A program made the position numbers and the translations under genes. Shown in pieces: positions 6,104 through 10,483 of a stretch of 10,483 nucleotides of DNA; position 1 is the stretch's first letter; each line of letters starts with the position of its first letter. Below the pieces are notes generated by a model. The model saw only the letters and a program-made list of their open reading frames with translations. It had not been told where the DNA came from and did no database searches. Source of the DNA: Gemmatimonadota bacterium (GTDB lineage Bacteria > Gemmatimonadota > Gemmatimonadetes > Longimicrobiales > Gaopeijiaceae); NCBI GenBank assembly GCA_002731735.1, contig PCCM01000098.1, forward strand, positions 5,134 through 15,616. The letters run 5' to 3'.

Positions 6104-6394
6104 ATGATCGTCTTTCTCCAAATCCTCGGCGCCCTTGCTGCCGTCGCACTCGGTTTCTATCTCGGGTACGCTCCTTACTCGCAGTCCCAGGAAGAGATTG
6201 AGGCTCGCATGGGTACCGGCAAGCCACGGCGGGCCAAGCGCCATTTTATGTGGCTCAATTATTTCAAGACGGATGAACGCGCGTCCACTCGCGGGCGCAC
6301 GCGGCAACGGTTCAAGACCGCCGTGGCCCGTGACCGTGACGACCGACCCAACCTGAGAAGAAGAGATCGAGACATTGGTCAACGAAGAAGGTAG
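6104..6394 (+). CDS. Small membrane protein with basic C-terminal tail
   Basis: A 96-residue protein with an N-terminal membrane segment (VFLQILGALAAVALGFYLGY, residues 3-22), then a short acidic stretch (QEEIEARMG) and a strongly basic second half (about residues 41-96) rich in Arg, Lys and Asp, ending in repeated Arg-Asp units. This looks like a single-pass protein with a cytoplasmic tail that could bind nucleic acid, membrane phospholipid or an acidic partner, but no family is recognised. No clear ribosome binding site precedes ATG 6104. It sits 27 bases after the stop of the preceding small membrane gene and in the same frame, so coupling is likely. The stop is 20 bases from the convergent DUF445 stop, so both transcripts end in a tight region. 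Confidence 0.65.
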   Translation: MIVFLQILGALAAVALGFYLGYAPYSQSQEEIEARMGTGKPRRAKRHFMWLNYFKTDERASTRGRTRQRFKTAVARDRDDRPNLRRRDRDIGQRRR

Positions 6395-6414
6395 GCCGCG
6401 GGGCTCTCGGCGGT

Positions 6415-7995
6415 TCAGCCCAGCAAGAAGGGCAGGATAAACCGGTCCAGGATCACCAGGATTATCCCGATGCCGCCGCCCAGGAGGTAGCCGAGCCGCA
6501 CGATAACGCGGAGTTCCTTGTGGGTGACCTTCCGCACCAACTCCTCCATCCTCGCCGGCGGAAACTCGAGAACCTTCTGCTCGACTCGGCCCGCAATGTC
6601 GATCTGTTCGATGACGGACGGAACCTGGGTTTGGAGCCACTCCCAGACCGGGTCGCTCATCGCCTCTTCCAACTTTCTCACTGATCCCTCAGGGAGCCAG
6701 TTCGCGGGTGTTCCGATGGGTCGATCCGGCAGGCTCGATGAGAGTCGGGTGGCCAACTCACGGAACAGCGTGTCCGCCGCCTCGCTACGCGCTCCACTTA
6801 CGAGCCATTCGGCCAAACGTTCCGGCGGCAGTTTCTCGAATACTTCGCCCCATGTCCGGGCGCCCACGCCGTCCAGAGCCACCTCCAACTTCTCTACGAG
6901 GAATCCCCGGGAGTTCGGATCCTGGGCCACACCGATGATCCACGTGCCGACTGTCCGACGAGCGTCCACGACGCTCTCGTCCTCCTCATCACCCAGCACG
7001 TCTGCCACGGGCCTGCGCAGAAAGTCCACGATCGCGTCGTTGATTCCCTGCGCCATGGCGTCCTGAATGGATGGGTCCTGGAGTATCTCGGCCAACCGTT
7101 CCGCGCCCTCCTCTTCGATCGTGTCGAGGACGTTGTCGACTGCCGATTCGGTGACGATGAGCTTCGCCACCACCCGCTGGTGGAACTTGAGGTCTCCGAG
7201 GAAGCGCTGAAGGATTTCGTGGATGAAGTTCTTGAATTTTTCTCGCGCGTCTTCGTCCTCCAGGGTCGAGCCCAAGCGGCGAATGGCCATGGGGAGGTAC
7301 GCCGCGATGCCCTTCTCTACTGCTCCGACGAGCCCTAGCGGCAGTACCTCCTCGAACGTGCGGGTCGGCTCGAGGAGCCTGCGGGTGGTGCGGCTCAGGT
7401 AGTCGTCGATGGCCGTGCTGAAGTCTTCGCCCTCCACCGCGTTGGAGATCCAGTCCTCGACGGCTTCGGATATGGTGCTTTCACGGGCAGGCGTCAGGAT
7501 CCCTGCTACGGGCTCGTCCTTGATGGATCGCACGATCTCGTCGGCGCGGTCCGAGATCGTCAAGGCGAAACCGTCAGAGTCGAGGTACTCCCGCAGGCGA
7601 GCCAGCCCGAACTCAGCGACCTCCCGCAGTATTTTGTCGGTCTGCTCGTGCATCCGTTCCGGGATCAAGTCCCGTAAGGATCCGCGTTCAGTGTGCAGCA
7701 TGGAGTTCAGAAATCCTGAAAGGTGCTCGCCGAACGCCTGCCGGACGGATGCGTCGCTGAAGGTCGCGCTCAAATCTTCAGGCGTGAGCAGGCGCGTGCC
7801 GACCGTCCGCCCGATCGCTGTGGCTAGGCGCGCCTGACTCTTGGGGATCGCCCCCTGCAGCATCTTTAAGCTGCGCTTCCCGACGTGAGGAGGCTCGTAT
7901 GGGTGAAAGAGCATCCAGATGGCGATGGAATTGGTGAGGCCGCCCGCCAGGGCGCCGGCGACGACAAAAACCAGGGCGGTGATCAACTCGTTCAC
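6415..7995 (-). CDS. DUF445-family membrane protein
   Basis: A 526-residue protein of the DUF445 family (YjiN/YheB group), inner-membrane proteins of uncertain function. The N terminus has a membrane segment (about 3-28) followed by the family's conserved block: GALAGGLTNSIAIWMLFHPY (14-33), then GAIPKSQARLATAIGRTVGTRLLT (48-71). A long, acidic, mainly helical middle (about 90-490) probably lies in the cytoplasm or periplasm. A second membrane segment closes the protein (LGYLLGGGIGIILVILDRF, about 501-519). The middle is longer than in the roughly 380-430-residue members I know. The start is GTG at 7995-7993 on the minus strand. GAGGTGA sits in front of it and overlaps the stop of the upstream lipoprotein gene, nine bases away, so it belongs to the same transcript. 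Confidence 0.92.
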   Translation of the reverse strand: MNELITALVFVVAGALAGGLTNSIAIWMLFHPYEPPHVGKRSLKMLQGAIPKSQARLATAIGRTVGTRLLTPEDLSATFSDASVRQAFGEHLSGFLNSMLHTERGSLRDLIPERMHEQTDKILREVAEFGLARLREYLDSDGFALTISDRADEIVRSIKDEPVAGILTPARESTISEAVEDWISNAVEGEDFSTAIDDYLSRTTRRLLEPTRTFEEVLPLGLVGAVEKGIAAYLPMAIRRLGSTLEDEDAREKFKNFIHEILQRFLGDLKFHQRVVAKLIVTESAVDNVLDTIEEEGAERLAEILQDPSIQDAMAQGINDAIVDFLRRPVADVLGDEEDESVVDARRTVGTWIIGVAQDPNSRGFLVEKLEVALDGVGARTWGEVFEKLPPERLAEWLVSGARSEAADTLFRELATRLSSSLPDRPIGTPANWLPEGSVRKLEEAMSDPVWEWLQTQVPSVIEQIDIAGRVEQKVLEFPPARMEELVRKVTHKELRVIVRLGYLLGGGIGIILVILDRFILPFLLG

Positions 7996-8004
7996 ACCGT
8001 CACC

Positions 8005-8952
8005 TCAACCCTGAACGTGGCGCACGAGCCCCCGTGCTTCGAGGGACTCTCCGCCAAGGACGACCGAACCGGTGACTTGGAAAAGGCCGTCGACCGGAAG
8101 GACCGGCCCCTGTCCCTCTTGTGCCCGGAGCTCCATGCTGGCGTTGGCGAGCGTGACCTCCAGCTCTCCGTTGGGCGATCGAATTAGCCACTCGACCGGC
8201 ACGTCTCTGCGCGCCGTCTCGAACGACCTCACGGTGGTCCACGACATCAGCACTTCCGGCCATCGAAATTCGTCTTCTCCTCTTCTGCCCCACGCCGTGT
8301 AGGCTGGTGACCCCCCCGGCGACACGATCAAAATGGCCAAGCGCCTGGGCCCGGTCAGAAACATCCACTCGCCGGGTTCCGGAGCGTCTCTGAAGCGTGC
8401 CCGGTTCATGTCCAGCACGACCCCTTCGACCCTCTGGTCACCGAAGACAGCCTCGCCGCGATGCACGCGGAAGGTCTCTCCCCGATTTCCACTCCAATCC
8501 GACGTTCCCTCACCGATCACGACCTCGAGTTGCCTCTGCCCCTCCTCAAACAGGATGCGTTCCAAAGTGCCGCCGACGCCGACGACCAGGTCCATGGAAC
8601 CTCGCGGCTGGATTCGGGACGGCGTCCGGGTCGGTTCGGAACTCCACTGATCACCGAAGAATGGCTCCCAGAGTCCGCCACGTTGCAGCCAACCCTCCAC
8701 CTCGCGCTCCACACCTTCCGCAGAAGAGGAAGCCCGAAAAAACCATGGAACAATGATGGCGCTGTCGGTGCCGACCGTCATGAACACCACGTTCCGTTCG
8801 TACAGGCCGTCCTCGAAGCTTCGCCCCGCGCTCTCGCTCGTTTGAAGACCCTGCTCGGCAATCGGTGGCGCGGGCACGTCGCCGCCACAGGCGTACAGAA
8901 GCAGGCACAGTGCAAGCGAGGCACGACCGTGAAGGGCCAACCCTTCCGGCAT
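8005..8952 (-). CDS. Predicted lipoprotein, unknown function
   Basis: A 315-residue exported protein. The N terminus has a short charged head (MPEGLALHGR), a hydrophobic core (ASLALCLLLYA) and a lipobox-like L-Y-A-C with the acylation cysteine at Cys22, followed by GGDVPAPP. Tyr at -2 is unusual but allowed. The mature part is mainly beta-type, with many alternating hydrophobic strands (for example ERNVVFMTVGTDSAIIVPWF, RQLEVVIGEG, LEVTLANASMELRAQ and FQVTGSVVLGG), and a C-terminal SLEARGLVRHVQG end. A lipocalin-like fold of the CrtC/AttH type is possible from this pattern, but no family is firmly recognised. ATG 8952 overlaps the DUF1499 stop by one base (TGATG on the minus strand), and a TTG one codon upstream is the only competitor. 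The DUF445 gene follows nine bases after its stop. Confidence 0.8.
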   Translation of the reverse strand: MPEGLALHGRASLALCLLLYACGGDVPAPPIAEQGLQTSESAGRSFEDGLYERNVVFMTVGTDSAIIVPWFFRASSSAEGVEREVEGWLQRGGLWEPFFGDQWSSEPTRTPSRIQPRGSMDLVVGVGGTLERILFEEGQRQLEVVIGEGTSDWSGNRGETFRVHRGEAVFGDQRVEGVVLDMNRARFRDAPEPGEWMFLTGPRRLAILIVSPGGSPAYTAWGRRGEDEFRWPEVLMSWTTVRSFETARRDVPVEWLIRSPNGELEVTLANASMELRAQEGQGPVLPVDGLFQVTGSVVLGGESLEARGLVRHVQG

Positions 8953-9386
8953 CAAGCCCGCCGGGTCATTCGTGCGGTTTCACGCGGATCGAGGATCTTG
9001 CCGTCCCCGGCTCCGAGTGACTCGTCGAGCCTCGCGGAGAAGCGCCCTACTCGGCGGGCGTTTGTGCCCAGATCCACGCGGCGCGACCGGGGGCGGGATC
9101 GGAGGTCGACCCGCGTCAATCCGTGCTCGTCCAGCCCAACATGAATTTCGAGATCGTCTTCCTGGCGGAAGAGCCTGGTGGTACAATGGACCCGAATGAA
9201 ACCTGCGAGGTCGTCCGACTGGAGCATTCTCCACCCGGCGTGCTCCCGGACGAGTTTGACACATGAGCGCCAGACCGCCTCGAACGGGATTGCGTAGGTG
9301 CGGCCGAGGAGCCGCGGGTCGTCGGACCAGGGGTCTGTCTCGACGCGATTGGTGGTCAGCGCTCTGGTAAGTCGTCCCGTGAACAA
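8952..9386 (-). CDS. DUF1499-family protein
   Basis: A 144-residue protein whose core (about 27-121) follows the DUF1499 pattern: IPFEAVWRSCVKLVREHAGW (33-52), the strand-rich AGFIRVHCTTRLFRQEDDLE (61-80), then TRVDLRSRPRSRRVDLGTNA (91-110) with the characteristic DxRSxSRxGxxDLGxNxxR-like block. The function of the family is unknown. The start TTG at 9386-9384 on the minus strand was chosen because GGAGG (minus strand, 9399-9395) stands eight bases in front. An open frame continues far upstream antisense to the nucleotidyltransferase gene, but that upstream part has no family-like content, so it is not used. The C-terminal 23 residues are Arg-rich (DPRETARMTRRA). The stop overlaps the lipoprotein ATG. 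Confidence 0.85.
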   Translation of the reverse strand: MFTGRLTRALTTNRVETDPWSDDPRLLGRTYAIPFEAVWRSCVKLVREHAGWRMLQSDDLAGFIRVHCTTRLFRQEDDLEIHVGLDEHGLTRVDLRSRPRSRRVDLGTNARRVGRFSARLDESLGAGDGKILDPRETARMTRRA

Positions 9387-9491
9387 ACGGCTAACCTCCG
9401 AGGGAAGGGGTCGATCTCTTGACCCGGACTCCCGGCCAGTGTTCCATAGTGTCTCGATCGTCGTCGTTCGTTGAACCCATAGCCCATACGC
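9387..9491 (+). promoter_or_regulatory. Divergent intergenic region with promoter candidates
   Basis: This 105-base gap separates the minus-strand DUF1499 operon from the plus-strand nucleotidyltransferase, so promoters for both are expected here. On the plus strand TTGACC (9419-9424) is a good -35 match and CATAGT (9445-9450) a fair -10 match, but 20 bases apart. On the minus strand the same site reads CACTAT (9451-9446) with TTCAAC (9475-9470) 18 bases before, a weak match. The two -10 candidates overlap. No operator is recognised. The minus-strand ribosome binding site GGAGG (9399-9395) is in this region too. Confidence 0.35.
9395..9399 (-). promoter_or_regulatory. Ribosome binding site of the DUF1499 gene
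   Basis: GGAGG on the minus strand, eight bases before TTG 9386-9384. This is the site that fixes the non-ATG start of the gene. Confidence 0.7.
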
Positions 9492-10483
9492 ATGAAAGCG
9501 ATTATTCCCCTGGCTGGAAAGGGCACTCGGCTTCGCCCGCACACACACGTCACGCCCAAGCCGCTCATCCGCGTCGCGGGACGGCCGGTCATGAGCTACA
9601 TCCTCGATGACCTCGTCCAACTCGGCGTGGACGAAATGGTTTTCGTGGTCGGTTATCTGCGAGAGGTCGTCGAGAGTTATATCGCCGAAGCGTACCCGAA
9701 CATCACGGCTCACTACGTCGTCCAGGAAGTTCAGGACGGGACCGCCAGTGCCGTAAGTCTGGCGGAGCCGTTCGTGGACGAGGACGTGCTGATCCTCTTC
9801 GTAGACACCCTCTTCGATGCTAATCTCGGGTTGGTGCGCGACGTCGGCGAAACCACGGGCGGTATCATCTGGGCGAAGGAGGTGGAGGACTACCAGCGCT
9901 ACGGGGTGATCCTCACCGACGACGAAGGCCACATGGTCCGAATCATCGAGAAACCCTCCGAGCCGATCTCCAAGCTCGCCAACGTCGGTCTCTATTACAT
10001 CAAAGACTGGCGGCTCCTCTTTGAGGGAGTCCGCCACACACTCGGCGCGAGCCCCGGACCGTCCGGAGAGTTCTATCTGACGGATGCCTTCCAGTACATG
10101 GTCGACCACGGCTCGAAGATTCAGGTGGCGCCAGTCGCAGGCTGGTACGACTGCGGAAAGCCCGAGACGCTGCTCGAGACCAATCAGCACTTGCTACTCG
10201 GGGGTCGAAGTGGAATCGCGGGCTCCGCCACGCTGGAGGACTCAACGGTGAACGACCCCGTTCGGGTCGAGGAGGGTGCCGTGGTGCGCAACTCGGTGCT
10301 CGGACCGAACGTGACGGTTGAGGCAGGAGCCCGCGTCGAAGATTCAACGGTGGCCGACACGATTCTGGGCTCGGGATCCACAGTCGTCGGCTCCACCCTC
10401 CACGATTCCCTCGTGGGTTCGGAGTCGAGGGTCACGGCGTACCGGGGCCGCCTCAGTGTCGGCGATCACTCCGAAGTGGACGG
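9492..10483 (+). CDS. Sugar-phosphate nucleotidyltransferase with beta-helix tail (partial)
   Basis: A partial gene, cut by the right edge, with 330 complete residues visible. It transfers a nucleotidyl group from an NTP to a sugar-1-phosphate, giving an NDP-sugar for surface polysaccharide, glycan or lipid glycosylation. Residues 1-235 form the NTP_transferase domain: LAGKGTRLRPHTHVTPKPL (7-25), the metal-binding aspartate region ILFVDTLFD (101-109), EDYQRYGVI (132-140), EKP (153-155), SKLANVGLYYI (160-170), EFYLTDAFQYM (193-203) and GWYDCGKPETLLETNQ (217-232). Residues 238-330 carry hexapeptide-like repeats (PVRVEEGAVV, GPNVTVEAGA, GSGSTVVGST) of a left-handed beta-helix, as in long-form RmlA/GlmU-like proteins. 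Sugar and nucleotide specificity cannot be assigned. The in-frame TAG at 9480-9482 excludes an earlier start, so ATG 9492 is used although no clear ribosome binding site precedes it. Confidence 0.92.
   Translation, partial: MKAIIPLAGKGTRLRPHTHVTPKPLIRVAGRPVMSYILDDLVQLGVDEMVFVVGYLREVVESYIAEAYPNITAHYVVQEVQDGTASAVSLAEPFVDEDVLILFVDTLFDANLGLVRDVGETTGGIIWAKEVEDYQRYGVILTDDEGHMVRIIEKPSEPISKLANVGLYYIKDWRLLFEGVRHTLGASPGPSGEFYLTDAFQYMVDHGSKIQVAPVAGWYDCGKPETLLETNQHLLLGGRSGIAGSATLEDSTVNDPVRVEEGAVVRNSVLGPNVTVEAGARVEDSTVADTILGSGSTVVGSTLHDSLVGSESRVTAYRGRLSVGDHSEVD

Noticed and set aside
6395..6414. Terminator between the convergent ends of the small membrane gene and DUF445
   Set aside because: Only 4-5 bp stems can form (GCCGC with GCGGT, or GCCG with CGGC) and no T-run follows on either strand.
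9387..10190. Long minus-strand open frame continuing upstream of the DUF1499 gene, antisense to the nucleotidyltransferase
   Set aside because: It has no family-like content before the DUF1499 core, and lies opposite a well-supported plus-strand enzyme gene. A ribosome binding site fixes the start at 9386, so the upstream part is a shadow frame.

Overview
The window is GC-rich bacterial chromosome, densely packed with short or overlapping gene junctions. Nothing in it is mobile: I see no transposase, integrase, tRNA, rRNA, CRISPR array or phage gene. Codon use looks uniform throughout. The protein set (an FolE plus Trm112-like pair, an OsmC/acyl-CoA synthetase/CutA/TPR run, DUF445, DUF1499) and the GC-rich style would suit Gemmatimonadota or a similar GC-rich Gram-negative lineage. 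That placement is inference, not a sequence match.

Layout. (1) 56-5222, plus strand: folE (GTP cyclohydrolase I); a Trm112-like zinc-ribbon protein with a degraded methyltransferase-like half, apparently starting at CTG two bases after the folE stop; a small TPR protein; an OsmC-family protein; a long-chain acyl-CoA synthetase; CutA; and a second TPR protein. From the first TPR gene onward, neighbours overlap by 1-14 bases or are 4 bases apart, so they are almost certainly co-transcribed. (2) 5335-6394, plus strand: a TerB-like acidic helical protein, then a possible promoter and two small membrane proteins lying in tandem in the same frame. (3) 9386-6415, minus strand: an operon of a DUF1499 protein (TTG start with a strong ribosome binding site), a lipoprotein of unknown function and a long DUF445 membrane protein. 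(4) 9492 to the right edge, plus strand, divergent from that operon: the first 330 residues of a sugar-phosphate nucleotidyltransferase with a left-handed beta-helix tail, cut by the window end.

How the genes fit together. FolE makes the first intermediate of folate/pterin synthesis. The OsmC, CutA and TerB proteins suggest stress handling (peroxide, metal, envelope). The acyl-CoA synthetase activates fatty acids for lipid synthesis or degradation. The minus operon is envelope-directed, with one lipoprotein and one membrane protein, and the divergent nucleotidyltransferase probably feeds a surface polysaccharide or glycan. These are mostly housekeeping genes.

I found no convincing new multi-gene system. 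The most unusual points are a cluster of predicted RNA structures (two perfect hairpins and a four-tract G-quadruplex motif) at the end of the first TPR gene, just before the OsmC start; the apparent CTG start after folE; a promoter-like site framed by an inverted repeat; and the conserved-looking but uncharacterised DUF1499/lipoprotein/DUF445 operon.
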